Source: Gillisella vitis
GTDB lineage: Bacteria; Pseudomonadota; Alphaproteobacteria; Rhizobiales; Rhizobiaceae
Length of the DNA stretch: 64,000 nucleotides
Assembly (NCBI GenBank): GCA_009744235.1
Contig: WPHV01000006.1
Location: forward strand, 248,001 to 312,000
Reading direction: 5' to 3'
Shown: positions 49,062 through 60,744 of the stretch, one piece after another
Position numbering within the stretch: position 1 is the stretch's first letter
How the letters are laid out: every line of letters starts with the position of its first letter
Position numbers and translations under genes: made by a program
Notes under the pieces: generated by a model
Seen by the model: only the letters and a program-made list of their open reading frames with translations
The model's database searches: none
What the model was told of the DNA's origin: nothing

Positions 49062-50660
49062 ATGTCCCTCGTCAAGAAGTTCATGACCGTTGGCGGCGCC
49101 ACGCTTGGCAGCCGATTGTTCGGTTTTGCCCGCGAAACCCTGATGGCGGCGGCGCTGGGCACCGGGCCGATGGCCGATGTCTTCTATGCCGCTTTCCGCT
49201 TTCCCAACCTGTTTCGCCGGTTGTTTGCCGAAGGCGCCTTCAACGCCGCTTTCGTGCCGCTGTTTTCCAAGGAGATCGAGGCTAACGGACTGGATGGCGC
49301 CAAGCGGTTTTCCGAGGAGGTCTTCGGCGTTCTCTTTACCGTGCTGTTGCTGATCACCATCGCCATGGAGCTCTCCATGCCGCTCCTGGTGCGGTTTGTC
49401 ATCGCTCCGGGTTTTGCCGATGACGCGGAAAAATTTTCGCTGACCGTGCGTCTCGCCGTGGTGATGTTTCCCTATCTGATGTGCATGTCGCTGACGGCGA
49501 TGCTGAGCGGCATGCTCAATTCGCTGCATCACTTTTTCGCCGCCGCCGTCGCGCCGATTTTTCTCAATCTGGTGATGATCAGTGCGCTGTTTTATGCACT
49601 CTACCATGGTGTCGAGCCTGTCGTAACGGCCTGGTATCTCTCCTGGTCGGTGCTGGTGGCCGGGATTTTACAATTGCTGGTGGTCTATATCGGCGTGCGC
49701 CATGCGGGGATCAGGCTCGGCTTCAAATGGCCGAAAATCACTCCGAATGTGAAACGGTTGCTGGTGCTGGCCGTCCCTGCGGCGGTGACCGGGGGTATTA
49801 CCCAGATCAATCAGCTGATCGGCCAGGCGATTGCCTCCTCCAAGGATGGGGCGATTGCCGCCCTGCAATATGCCGACCGTATCTATCAATTGCCCTTGGG
49901 CGTGGTGGGCGTTGCCGTTGGCGTGGTGCTCTTACCGGAGCTGGCGCGGGCGCTGAAATCTGATCATCAGCGCGAAGCCTCGACCATCCAGAACAGGTCG
50001 ATCGAATTCGTGCTGTTTCTCACTCTGCCTGCGGCAGTCGGGCTTTGGGTCCTGTCTGATGATATCATCCGGGTTCTCTATGAGCGCGGCGCGTTTAACG
50101 CGCATAATACCGCCATCGTCGGGGCAATTCTTGCCTATTACGGCTTGGGCTTGCCCGGTTTCGTGATGATCAAGGCATTGCAGCCCGGTTTTTACGCCCG
50201 CGAGGATACGAAAACCCCGATGCGCTTCACCGGCATTTCGGTCGTGGTCAATTCGGCGCTGGCCATTTCGCTGTTTCCGCTGTTGCAGGAGCGGGGCATC
50301 GCCATTGCGGAAGCGACGGCGGGCGCCATCAACACGGTTCTGTTGTTCACCATGCTGGTCCGGCGCGGACATTTGCAGGTGGAATGGGCGCTGGTGTCCC
50401 GGGCGCTGCGGCTTTTGCTGGCGGCGCTTGCCATGGGCGCGGCGCTGATGGCGCTGTCGGGCTTTTTCGCACCCTATATAGGCACTGGTTCGCCCTTCCT
50501 GCACAAGGTGCTGGTGCTGTTCATCCAGATCGGTCTGGCGATGCTGATCTATTTCTCGCTGGCCTTCCTGATTGGGGGCGCGGATCTCGGCATGCTCAGG
50601 CGCAATCTGAAGCGCAAGAGGCGGGCGACGCCAAGCGAGGCCGCCGATGACGCAGAATAG
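49062..50660 (+). CDS. murJ: lipid II flippase MurJ
   Basis: Flips the peptidoglycan precursor lipid II across the inner membrane. 532 residues with about 14 membrane helices of the MOP superfamily; the N-terminal FMTVGGATLGSRLFGFARE and FRFPNLFRRLFAEGAFNAAF blocks are diagnostic. The ATG begins one base after the glnD stop (TGATATG), so the two are translated from one message, as in other rhizobia. Confidence 0.96.
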   Translation: MSLVKKFMTVGGATLGSRLFGFARETLMAAALGTGPMADVFYAAFRFPNLFRRLFAEGAFNAAFVPLFSKEIEANGLDGAKRFSEEVFGVLFTVLLLITIAMELSMPLLVRFVIAPGFADDAEKFSLTVRLAVVMFPYLMCMSLTAMLSGMLNSLHHFFAAAVAPIFLNLVMISALFYALYHGVEPVVTAWYLSWSVLVAGILQLLVVYIGVRHAGIRLGFKWPKITPNVKRLLVLAVPAAVTGGITQINQLIGQAIASSKDGAIAALQYADRIYQLPLGVVGVAVGVVLLPELARALKSDHQREASTIQNRSIEFVLFLTLPAAVGLWVLSDDIIRVLYERGAFNAHNTAIVGAILAYYGLGLPGFVMIKALQPGFYAREDTKTPMRFTGISVVVNSALAISLFPLLQERGIAIAEATAGAINTVLLFTMLVRRGHLQVEWALVSRALRLLLAALAMGAALMALSGFFAPYIGTGSPFLHKVLVLFIQIGLAMLIYFSLAFLIGGADLGMLRRNLKRKRRATPSEAADDAE

Positions 50661-51051
50661 GCCGGTAAAACGCATCGCCACCGTAACGCTTGTTGTGGAT
50701 GACTATGACCGGGCGCTGGCTTTTTATTGCGGCAAGCTGGGCTTTGCCTGCAAAGCAGATATCGACCTGGGCGATGGCAAGCGTTGGGTGGTGGTTTCTT
50801 CCGCTGAAGGCGGTGCCGGGCTGCTTCTGGCGCAGGCGGATGGAGAAAAACAGCTGGCGGCAATCGGCAACCAAACTGGCGGCCGGGTTGCCTTCTTTCT
50901 GGAAACAGATGACTTTGCCCGCGATCATGCGGCGTTTATCGCTGATGGCGTCGCCTTTCAGGAAGAGCCGCGTTACGAGCCTTACGGCACGGTTGCCGTG
51001 TTCGAAGATCTCTACGGCAATCTCTGGGACCTGATCGAGCCAAAATTATAA
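50647..51051 (+). CDS. VOC-family (glyoxalase fold) protein
   Basis: 134 residues; the ATG overlaps the end of murJ by 14 bases. A single VOC domain with VTLVVDDYDRALAFYCGKLGF at the start and FEDLYGNLWDLIEPKL at the end. A metal histidine is not obvious at the usual first position (VTLVV), so it may bind rather than catalyse. No specific function can be given. Confidence 0.85.
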   Translation: MTQNRPVKRIATVTLVVDDYDRALAFYCGKLGFACKADIDLGDGKRWVVVSSAEGGAGLLLAQADGEKQLAAIGNQTGGRVAFFLETDDFARDHAAFIADGVAFQEEPRYEPYGTVAVFEDLYGNLWDLIEPKL

Positions 51052-51156
51052 TCGCGCCTCAGCCGTTCCCCGCTTGATCGGGAACGCCTGCCTGTGCATA
51101 AGCGCTGTAAATCCACACGAGGTATCAGGCCCTCCACAAGCCTGCTGAGGTCAATC

Positions 51157-52221
51157 ATGAGCGAATTCAAGCCGCTGGTTTTTTCCGGTGTTCAGCCCAC
51201 GGGCAATCTCCATCTTGGCAATTACCTCGGCGCGATCCGCAAATTCGTCGCGCTCCAGGAGAATAACGACTGCATGTATTGCGTCGTCGATCTGCATGCG
51301 CTGACGGCGCAACTGGTGCATGAGGACATGCGCGGCCAGATCCGGTCGATCACGGCGGCTTTTCTCGCGGCGGGTATCGACCCCGTCAAGCATATCGTTT
51401 TCAACCAGAGCCAGGTGCCGCAGCATGCCGAACTGGCGTGGATCTTCAACTGTGTCGCCCGCATCGGCTGGATGAACCGGATGACCCAGTTCAAGGACAA
51501 GGCGGGCAAGGACCGTGAGCAGGCCTCGCTTGGGCTGTTTGCCTATCCGAGCCTGATGGCTGCTGACATCCTTGTCTACCGCGCCACCCATGTGCCTGTG
51601 GGCGATGACCAGAAGCAGCATCTGGAACTGACCCGCGATATCGCCATGAAGTTCAATCTGGATTTTGCCCAGCAGATCCGCCCGACCGGACTTGGCATCG
51701 ATATCACCGTCGGCAATGAGCCGGTGCATGCCTATTTCCCGATGGTCGAACCGTTGATCGACGGTCCGGCCCCCAGGGTGATGAGCCTGAAGGACGGCAC
51801 CAAGAAAATGTCGAAATCCGATCCTTCGGATCTGTCGCGCATCAACCTGATGGACGATGCCGAGGCGATTGCCAAGAAGATCCGCAAGGCCAAGACCGAT
51901 CCGGATGCCCTGCCAAGCGAAACGGATGGACTGGCCGGACGGCCGGAGGCCGATAATCTGGTTGGTATTTATGCAGCCCTTGCCGACAAGACCAAAGCCG
52001 AGGTGCTGGCGGAATTCGGCGGGCAGCAGTTCTCAGTATTCAAGCCTGCTCTTATCGAACTTGCTGTCGAGGTTCTGTCGCCGATCACTGGTGAAATGCG
52101 CCGTTTGATGGGTGACCCTGCTCATATTGACGCCGTGTTGCGCGATGGTGGTGAGCGGGCGCGGGTCCGTGCCGAAAAAACCATGACGGAAATCCGCGAC
52201 ATTATCGGTTTCGTGCGCTAA
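51157..52221 (+). CDS. trpS: tryptophanyl-tRNA synthetase
   Basis: 354 residues from ATG 51157 ([20 protein letters not shown]) after TGAGG; the frame is open 21 codons upstream. Class I motifs are TGNLHLGN (HIGH equivalent, about 15-22) and [10 protein letters not shown] (KMSKS). Cytosolic, charges tRNA-Trp. Downstream of the VOC gene by about 105 bases. Confidence 0.97.
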   Translation: MSEFKPLVFSGVQPTGNLHLGNYLGAIRKFVALQENNDCMYCVVDLHALTAQLVHEDMRGQIRSITAAFLAAGIDPVKHIVFNQSQVPQHAELAWIFNCVARIGWMNRMTQFKDKAGKDREQASLGLFAYPSLMAADILVYRATHVPVGDDQKQHLELTRDIAMKFNLDFAQQIRPTGLGIDITVGNEPVHAYFPMVEPLIDGPAPRVMSLKDGTKKMSKSDPSDLSRINLMDDAEAIAKKIRKAKTDPDALPSETDGLAGRPEADNLVGIYAALADKTKAEVLAEFGGQQFSVFKPALIELAVEVLSPITGEMRRLMGDPAHIDAVLRDGGERARVRAEKTMTEIRDIIGFVR

Positions 52222-52310
52222 GCTTTGATGATGATGCGTGGCAGGTGTCACGCGTCATCAGGTAACGGTTATCGGGGCCGGTCGATCCGGCCCGACGAAC
52301 AGGGCAGGCC

Positions 52311-52802
52311 ATGGTATCGAAACGTCTATCGCGTCTTGACGGGCACCGACGGAAATTTCTGACGGTCATCGACGATACGCCGGAATGCTCCCGCGCCGTC
52401 CATTATGCAGGCAGGCGCGCCAAGAATTCCAATGGCGGGCTGGTTCTGCTCTATGTGATTCCAGAGGGCGATTTCCAGCAATGGCTGGGTGTCGAGGAAA
52501 TCATGCGGGCCGAGGCGCGGGAAGCCGCCGAAGCGGTGATGGCAAAATCCGCCCAGACGGTGCGTGAAACCATTGGGCTTGAACCGGAAATCGTCATCCG
52601 CGAAGGCAGCGCCGCCGAGCAGATCCAGGCGGTGATTGAAGAAGATCGCGATATCGCCATCCTCGTTCTGGCCGCAGGCTCGGCCAAGGACGGGCCTGGC
52701 CCGCTGGTCTCGATGATCGCCGGGCGGGCACAGGCCTTTCCCATTCCCGTGACCGTGCTGCCGGATACGCTGAGCAATGAAGAAATCGACGCGCTTTGCT
52801 GA
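52311..52802 (+). CDS. universal stress protein (UspA family)
   Basis: 163 residues, one Usp domain: FLTVIDDTPECSRAVHYAGR with a nucleotide-binding aspartate, and LVLAAGSAKDGPGPLVSMIAG as the C-terminal loop. The glycine-rich ATP-binding pattern G-2x-G-9x-G(S/T) is only partly met, so ATP binding is uncertain. It lies between trpS and nfuA with its own gaps on both sides. Confidence 0.9.
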   Translation: MVSKRLSRLDGHRRKFLTVIDDTPECSRAVHYAGRRAKNSNGGLVLLYVIPEGDFQQWLGVEEIMRAEAREAAEAVMAKSAQTVRETIGLEPEIVIREGSAAEQIQAVIEEDRDIAILVLAAGSAKDGPGPLVSMIAGRAQAFPIPVTVLPDTLSNEEIDALC

Positions 52803-52912
52803 AAAGTGAGGCTGGACATGCCTTCAAGGTAAGACTGCCTCGGCATCTTCGAGCCGTGGTATAAGATGTTTATTTGCAGCCAGTGCTTGAAGCAGGACCT
52901 GCGAAGGTTTAT

Positions 52913-52929
52913 TTTTGAAGCATTCTAAA
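52913..52929. promoter_or_regulatory. candidate iron-control element (Irr box) upstream of nfuA
   Basis: TTTTGAAGCATTCTAAA matches the Irr-binding ICE consensus TTTAGAA-N3-TTCTAAA with one mismatch. It ends 33 bases before the nfuA start. In rhizobia Irr acts at such sites in iron limitation. Binding here is inferred from sequence. Confidence 0.55.
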
Positions 52930-52962
52930 TCGGACCCGGCTTGACCGGTTCGCAAGGAGTTT

Positions 52963-53526
52963 GTGATGTTCATTCAGACGGAATCCACCCCCAATCCGGC
53001 GACTTTGAAATTCCTGCCGGGCAAGGTGGTGATGGAAAGCGGCACGGCTGAATTCCGCGACCGGGAAGCGGCCATGGCCTCGCCACTGGCTGAAAAGCTG
53101 TTTGCCATACCCGGCGTCACCTCCGTGTTCTTTGGCTATGACTTCGTGACTGTCACCAAGGATACCGCCGAATGGCCGCATCTGAAGCCCGCCATCCTTG
53201 GGTCGATCATGGAGCATTTCATGAGCGGCGCGCCGATCATGGGTAGCGCCGTTGCTGGAGACGAGGCGTCGGACGAAGAGTTCTTCAACGAGGGTGACGA
53301 GACCATCGTTGCCACCATCAAGGAACTGCTGGAAACCCGGGTGCGTCCGGCCGTCGCCCAGGATGGCGGCGATATCACTTTCCGTGGTTTCCGCGATGGC
53401 AAGGTATTCCTCAACATGAAGGGTTCCTGTGCAGGTTGCCCATCCTCCACCGCGACGCTGAAGCATGGCGTCCAGAACCTGCTGCGCCATTTCATTCCCG
53501 AAGTGCAGGAAGTCGAAGCCGTTTGA
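52963..53526 (+). CDS. nfuA: NfuA/NifU-C-domain iron-sulfur cluster scaffold protein
   Basis: 187 residues. An N-terminal Nfu_N domain (MFIQTESTPNPATLKFLPGK) and a C-terminal NifU domain with the CxxC cluster ligands C155 and C158 in KGSCAGCPSS. It carries Fe-S clusters to target enzymes. CAAGGAG precedes the start. A candidate Irr box upstream suggests iron-dependent expression. Confidence 0.95.
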   Translation: MMFIQTESTPNPATLKFLPGKVVMESGTAEFRDREAAMASPLAEKLFAIPGVTSVFFGYDFVTVTKDTAEWPHLKPAILGSIMEHFMSGAPIMGSAVAGDEASDEEFFNEGDETIVATIKELLETRVRPAVAQDGGDITFRGFRDGKVFLNMKGSCAGCPSSTATLKHGVQNLLRHFIPEVQEVEAV

Positions 53527-53605
53527 TGCGGTTTGGGTGCGGCGTCCCTCAGGTTGCCGCGCTTTCGATAAATGTGAAACGTCACGCAATGAAAAGCGAG
53601 CAGGC

Positions 53606-54295
53606 ATGATCCTTTTGGCAATCGACACCGCCGGCGTTGATTGCGCCGTTGGCCTGTATGACAGCGATCTCGACCGGATGCTGGCGGCCAGAAGCGAGAC
53701 GATTGGCCGTGGCCATGCCGAAAAGCTGATGGGCATGATCGATGCGGTTCTGGACGAGGCATCAACAGCGCTCACCAGTGTCGAGCGGGTTGCGGTTACC
53801 ATTGGTCCCGGTTCCTTTACCGGCATACGTGTCGGCCTTTCGGCGGCGCGTGGCCTTGCCCTGGCGCTGGGTGTCGATATCGTCGGCATAACAACCCTTG
53901 CCGTTCTGGCGGCGGCAGAACGCAGGCGGGGTGGCGCGGTTGCGGTACTTGCTGCCATGGATGCCAAGCGCGATGAGGTCTATGTCCAGGGTTTCAGCCC
54001 TGATGCACTGGCGCTGGATGATGCTCGATTGCTGTCGGTGGAGGAATTTCGGGCGATGGCGGCTGAGTTTGCCAGGCATCGCGCAGGACGCGTCACTGGT
54101 TCGGCATGCCGACTGCTGGAGAAAGACGCGGCAGGGGAGGGTGAAGAGGCCGCAACAGTAGAAGCCGATCACTTTCCGATGCAGGATATTGTCAGGCTTG
54201 GAGCGGTTGCGCAGGCCTCGGGCAAGCCTAAGCCGCTTTACTTGCGGGGCCCGGATGTCAAGCCGCAGGCAGGTTTTGCCGTGGCGCGGGCCTGA
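53606..54295 (+). CDS. tsaB: tRNA threonylcarbamoyladenosine biosynthesis protein TsaB
   Basis: Partner of TsaD in t6A37 modification of ANN-decoding tRNAs. 229 residues from ATG 53606 (MILLAIDTAGVDCAVGLYD) after AGCAGG; the frame is open 47 codons upstream inside nfuA. ASKHA-fold marks are VAVTIGPGSFTGIRVGLSAA and the C-terminal RGPDVKPQA. First gene of the conserved rhizobial tsaB-rimI-fur-olsA cluster. Confidence 0.94.
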   Translation: MILLAIDTAGVDCAVGLYDSDLDRMLAARSETIGRGHAEKLMGMIDAVLDEASTALTSVERVAVTIGPGSFTGIRVGLSAARGLALALGVDIVGITTLAVLAAAERRRGGAVAVLAAMDAKRDEVYVQGFSPDALALDDARLLSVEEFRAMAAEFARHRAGRVTGSACRLLEKDAAGEGEEAATVEADHFPMQDIVRLGAVAQASGKPKPLYLRGPDVKPQAGFAVARA

Positions 54296-54387
54296 TCCTG
54301 TTTTAGGCCATTATGGGCTGATGGCTTTGTAGACGATAAACGCAATAAAGTTAAATCTGCTGCGTATTTTCACCATAAATCCCAGGT

Positions 54388-54405
54388 GATTTTAGGAATT
54401 ATCGG
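54388..54405. repeat. short repeat fragment related to module 1
   Basis: Exact 18-base match to 46122-46139. It lies in the 172-base tsaB-rimI interval, which otherwise holds only the ribosome site of rimI (GGGGAGGG). Confidence 0.5.
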
Positions 54406-54467
54406 GTAATCTGTGCCGTGAGCATGTCGGAATAAACATATTTTATCCTGACTCTGGGGAGGGTCTT

Positions 54468-54965
54468 ATGCTTGAAACAATTTTTGCCCGTAAAGCCGAG
54501 TTTGAAATCGTCGCCATGGAGCTGGACGATTGCCATGACGTGTCGGAATTGCATGGCCAGCGGTTTTCGCAGCCATGGAATGATGGCGCATTCGAAAGCC
54601 TGCTGTTGCAGCCCAATGTCTTCGGTTTCGTGATTCGCCAGACCAATACGCTGATGTTCAAGCCGCAGTTGAGCGGCTTCGTGCTGGCCCGCGAAGCGGC
54701 GGGTGAGGCGGAAATTCTGACGATTGCCGTGCATGAAAAGGGCGCACGAAACGGCCTTGGCTGGCGGCTGATGCAGGGCGCAATGCGCGAAGCAAGAGTG
54801 CGTGGCGGCGAAATCATGTTCCTCGAAGTGGATGACGGCAATCACCCCGCCATCAATCTGTACCGCAAGCTTGGCTTTGAAAAAGCTGGCGAAAGGCCAG
54901 CTTATTACGCCGATGCCAACGGTCGTCGCAGTGCGGCGCTTGTCATGCGGCGCGATCTTCGCTAA
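54468..54965 (+). CDS. rimI: ribosomal protein S18-alanine N-acetyltransferase-like GNAT protein
   Basis: 165 residues. GNAT fold with acetyl-CoA motif A in RNGLGWRLMQGAMREARVRG and motif B in NHPAINLYRKLGFEKAGERPAYY, both typical of RimI. GGGGAGGG is an excellent ribosome site. Placement between tsaB and the Fur-family gene is the usual rhizobial order. Confidence 0.92.
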   Translation: MLETIFARKAEFEIVAMELDDCHDVSELHGQRFSQPWNDGAFESLLLQPNVFGFVIRQTNTLMFKPQLSGFVLAREAAGEAEILTIAVHEKGARNGLGWRLMQGAMREARVRGGEIMFLEVDDGNHPAINLYRKLGFEKAGERPAYYADANGRRSAALVMRRDLR

Positions 54966-55002
54966 CTCGTGACTATCGAAATTCACGAGCAACCGGACCA
55001 TC

Positions 55003-55431
55003 ATGACGGAGACGCCGAAAACGCTGGAAGAGCTCTGCGCGGAGCGTGGCATGCGCATGACCGAACAGCGGCGGATCATCGCGCGCATTCTTGAAGGCTG
55101 CGACGACCATCCCGATGTCGAGGAGCTGTACCGCCGCTCTTCAGTGATAGACGCCAAAATTTCGATCTCGACCGTCTATCGCACCGTCAAGCTGTTTGAG
55201 GATGCCGGGATCATCGCCCGCCACGATTTTCGCGATGGGCGCTCCCGTTACGAAACGATGCCGGAAGAACACCACGATCATCTGATCGATTTGAAGACGG
55301 GCGTGGTCATCGAGTTCCGCTCACCTGAGATCGAGGCGCTCCAGGAGCGAATCGCGCGAGAACATGGCTTTCGGCTGGTGGATCACCGGCTGGAACTCTA
55401 TGGCGTGCCATTGGCGAAGGACGAGCCGTGA
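55003..55431 (+). CDS. fur: Fur-family metalloregulator (Mur in rhizobia)
   Basis: 142 residues. N-terminal winged helix MRMTEQRRIIARILEGCDDH and ISISTVYRTVKLFEDAGIIARH; then the metal-binding EEHHDHLIDLKTG region. The CxxC structural zinc motifs of E. coli Fur are absent. In rhizobia this ortholog mostly senses manganese (Mur), with iron control taken over by RirA and Irr; that assignment is from family knowledge. Confidence 0.93.
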   Translation: MTETPKTLEELCAERGMRMTEQRRIIARILEGCDDHPDVEELYRRSSVIDAKISISTVYRTVKLFEDAGIIARHDFRDGRSRYETMPEEHHDHLIDLKTGVVIEFRSPEIEALQERIAREHGFRLVDHRLELYGVPLAKDEP

Positions 55432-55462
55432 GCAGGGCAAGCTTTGGCTGTTCGTGGCAGCC

Positions 55463-56260
55463 ATGATCATCACCATCCGAACTGTCTTCATGCTGGCGCT
55501 GCTTGTCGCCGTCACGCTGATTATGCTGCCGCTGCAATTGCTTGGCCTGGCGTTCGATCTGAAAATACGACGGCTGTTGCCGCGCTACTGGCATAGGATT
55601 GCCTGTCTGGTTCTCGGTATCCGCGTGCGGGTGCATGGCCTGCCGGAACGGCAAAGGCCGTTGATGCTGGCCGTCAATCACTGTTCCTGGACGGATATTC
55701 TGGTGCTGAGTTCCATTGCCGATGTGGTGTTCATCGCCAAGATGGAAGTGGCGGAATGGCCGATTTTCGGGACGCTGGCCAAGCTGCAAAAAAGCATTTT
55801 CATTCGCCGCGAGGAAAAGCGTTCTTCAGGCGAACAGGTCAACGATATTGCTGCCCGCATGGCGGATGGTGAAATCGTTGTGCTGTTTCCCGAAGGCACG
55901 ACGTCGGACGGCAATCGGCTGCTGCCGGTCAAATCCTCGCTGTTTGGCGCTGCTTCCATGGCAGTGCCGCTTGCTCCTGAGGGCGTGGTCTATGTGCAGC
56001 CGGTTGCCATTGCCTATACGGGAATCCATGGCATGCCGATGGGCCGCTTCCATCGGCCATTGGTGAGTTGGCCAGGCGATGTCACGCTTGGACCGCATCT
56101 GGCCGGTCTGCTCAAGGTGGCGGCGGTGGATGTCGATGTCTGTTTCGGTGTGCCGGTTGCCTATACCAAGGACAGCAATCGCAAACGGGTGAGCGCTATG
56201 GTGGAAGCGGAGATCCGCCGCATGCTGCTGTCAAAGCTGCTGGGTCGGACGATCGAATAG
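55463..56260 (+). CDS. olsA: lyso-ornithine lipid O-acyltransferase OlsA (PlsC family)
   Basis: About 265 residues from ATG 55463 (MIITIRTVFMLALLVA); the frame is open upstream into fur but in a different frame from it. One N-terminal membrane helix, acyltransferase motif I NHCSWTD (HX4D) and motif III FPEGTTS. Position between fur/mur and miaB is that of Sinorhizobium olsA, so OlsA is preferred over a plain 1-acylglycerol-3-phosphate acyltransferase. It completes the route begun by OlsB. Confidence 0.85.
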   Translation: MIITIRTVFMLALLVAVTLIMLPLQLLGLAFDLKIRRLLPRYWHRIACLVLGIRVRVHGLPERQRPLMLAVNHCSWTDILVLSSIADVVFIAKMEVAEWPIFGTLAKLQKSIFIRREEKRSSGEQVNDIAARMADGEIVVLFPEGTTSDGNRLLPVKSSLFGAASMAVPLAPEGVVYVQPVAIAYTGIHGMPMGRFHRPLVSWPGDVTLGPHLAGLLKVAAVDVDVCFGVPVAYTKDSNRKRVSAMVEAEIRRMLLSKLLGRTIE

Positions 56261-56364
56261 CAGACGACAGAAAACAGACTGTCTATCCCTTTTCGTTTCG
56301 CCGCTTTTCATTGGGATGATGCGGCACTCTTTGCTAATGCCGATCATTGGTATAAAAGCGCGCC

Positions 56365-57798
<1,434 letters not shown>

Positions 57799-57839
57799 AG
57801 TGGGGGCCGGGACTGAATTCCGATAGGGAGCCTGATCGC

Positions 57840-58913
<1,074 letters not shown>

Positions 58914-58949
58914 CCTGTTGCTGTATCCTTGGTTGAGTGCGTGTCATTG

Positions 58950-59453
58950 ATGAAGAAACTTGACGTTCAGATTGCTATCGAGACCGATGGCTGGCCGGAT
59001 GAGGCGGAACTTGAGGCGTTGAGCACACGAATTTTGGACCATGCGGCGGATTTCATTGCTGCTGAAGGCCAGCCTTTTGCACCGATGCCGGCGGAGGTCT
59101 CTCTGGTCTTTACCGGCGACGCCGAGATCCAGGCGATCAACAGCGAATGGCGTGGACAGGACAAGCCGACCAATGTCCTGTCTTTTCCGGCCTATCCGAT
59201 AGAGCCCGGCGATAAGCCGGGACCGATGCTGGGCGATATCGTCATTGCCCGCCAGACCGTGGAGCGGGAAGCGGCGGAGCTGGAGAAAACGATGACGGAC
59301 CATCTGACGCATTTGATGGTCCATGGATTCCTCCACCTTTTCGGTTATGATCACATGACCGAGGATGAGGCGGAGGAGATGGAGGGACTGGAGACTCGCA
59401 TTTTGGCCGGTCTTGGCTTATCTGATCCTTATGCGGGTCAAGTCCCGGTTTGA
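58950..59453 (+). CDS. ybeY: endoribonuclease YbeY
   Basis: About 167 residues from ATG 58950 (MKKLDVQIAIETDGWPDE); an upstream TTG at 58929 would add seven. The zinc site is the HGFLHLFGYDH motif (H125, H129, H135), and DKPTNVLSFP precedes it. YbeY functions in 16S rRNA 3'-end maturation and, in Sinorhizobium, in sRNA regulation. Next to phoH and corC. Confidence 0.95.
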   Translation: MKKLDVQIAIETDGWPDEAELEALSTRILDHAADFIAAEGQPFAPMPAEVSLVFTGDAEIQAINSEWRGQDKPTNVLSFPAYPIEPGDKPGPMLGDIVIARQTVEREAAELEKTMTDHLTHLMVHGFLHLFGYDHMTEDEAEEMEGLETRILAGLGLSDPYAGQVPV

Positions 59454-59465
59454 TAGAACGGTAAA

Positions 59466-60503
59466 ATGAGCGATTTTTCGACACGATCGGCCAGTGAGGC
59501 CACGAAGGAGCAGGACAGCTCCTCCTCTGAAGAGGGGTCTAGTCCGCAGCGAAGTTCCGCGGCCCACAAGCCGCAATCATCTTTCTGGGCGCGTGCCGCC
59601 CGGATACTGAAACCCACCAGCGCCAGCCTGCGTGAGGATATCGCCGACGCGCTGATGTCCGACAGGGCCGCTGAAGAGGCCTTTTCCGCTGAAGAGCGGG
59701 CGATGCTGCATAATATCCTGCGCTTCCGCGAAGTGCGCGTCGAAGATGTCATGGTGCCGCGCTCCGATATCCATGCTGTCGATGTCGAGACCAGCATCGG
59801 CGAATTGATGACCCTGTTCCAGCAAACCGGCCATTCGCGCATGCCGGTCTATTGCGACACGCTGGACGATCCGCGCGGCATGGTGCATATCCGCGATCTT
59901 CTCTCCTATATCACCCTGAAGGCACTGAACGGCAACGGCCTCGATCTCGCCTGCGTCGATCTCGGCGTGACGCTGGAAGACGCCGGTATCATCCGCTCCA
60001 TCCTGTTCGTGCCACCGTCCATGCAAGCCTCTGACCTTCTGGCTCGCATGCAGGCTGCCCGCACCCAGATGGCGCTGGTGATCGACGAATATGGCGGCAC
60101 CGATGGCCTGGTGTCGCATGAAGATATCGTCGAAATGGTGGTTGGCGATATCGAAGACGAGCATGACAAGGAAGAGGCGCTGGTCACCCGCGTCTCCCAG
60201 GATGTCTATCTGGCCGATGCCCGCATCGAATTGGAGGAAATCGCCGAGGTGATCGGTCCTGATTTCGATATCAGTGCGGAAATCGACGAAGTCGATACCC
60301 TGGGCGGATTGCTCTCCACCGCGATTGGCCGGGTGCCGCAGCGCGGTGAAGTGGTGCAGGCGGTGGCGGGCTTCGAGCTGCATATCCTTGATGCCGATCC
60401 GCGACGGGTCAAAAAGGTCCGCATCACCCGCATGGCGCCGATTGCCAAGCGCTTGCAGGAAGGCGCCGATTTACAGACGGTCGGATCGGGTCACGACAAG
60501 TAG
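59466..60503 (+). CDS. corC: CBS-domain hemolysin-like protein (CorC/TlyC family)
   Basis: 345 residues, no membrane segment. Two CBS domains (VEDVMVPRSDIHAVDVE and the RTQMALVIDEYGGTDGLVS segment) followed by a CorC_HlyC transporter-associated domain (EVDTLGGLLSTAIGRVPQRG). The name comes from magnesium and cobalt efflux in enteric bacteria; the role in this cluster is probably envelope-related. Starts 12 bases after the ybeY stop. Confidence 0.92.
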   Translation: MSDFSTRSASEATKEQDSSSSEEGSSPQRSSAAHKPQSSFWARAARILKPTSASLREDIADALMSDRAAEEAFSAEERAMLHNILRFREVRVEDVMVPRSDIHAVDVETSIGELMTLFQQTGHSRMPVYCDTLDDPRGMVHIRDLLSYITLKALNGNGLDLACVDLGVTLEDAGIIRSILFVPPSMQASDLLARMQAARTQMALVIDEYGGTDGLVSHEDIVEMVVGDIEDEHDKEEALVTRVSQDVYLADARIELEEIAEVIGPDFDISAEIDEVDTLGGLLSTAIGRVPQRGEVVQAVAGFELHILDADPRRVKKVRITRMAPIAKRLQEGADLQTVGSGHDK

Positions 60504-60510
60504 CGGACCA

Positions 60511-60620
60511 CTACAGCGCCGTGCGCCAAATATGGCGCACAAAGGTTCGCTGTAGCGCTTTATATCTGCTGCATAATTTCCTCCTGAAATCGAGTCCGAT
60601 TTAAGGAGAAAATTATGCAG
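60511..60620. repeat. mosaic palindromic repeat, copy E (reverse orientation)
   Basis: A complete 110-bp element, reversed relative to A and B. Module 2 (60511-60570) has outer arms CTACAGCG/CGCTGTAG and inner GTGCGCCA/TGGCGCAC; module 1 (60571-60620) ends AATTATGCAG. It begins seven bases after the corC stop. The best-preserved copy in the window. Confidence 0.85.
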
Positions 60621-60744
60621 CAGCCGATCACATATGGTTTGAGGCAGGGCGGTAGTTTTCAACAAGAACTGCCGCCCTTTCGATTCACGCAGGCAGGGCT
60701 GTGGTAGGGCCGTGCATGATGCAGCAGAGGTCTTGGGGGCGAAG

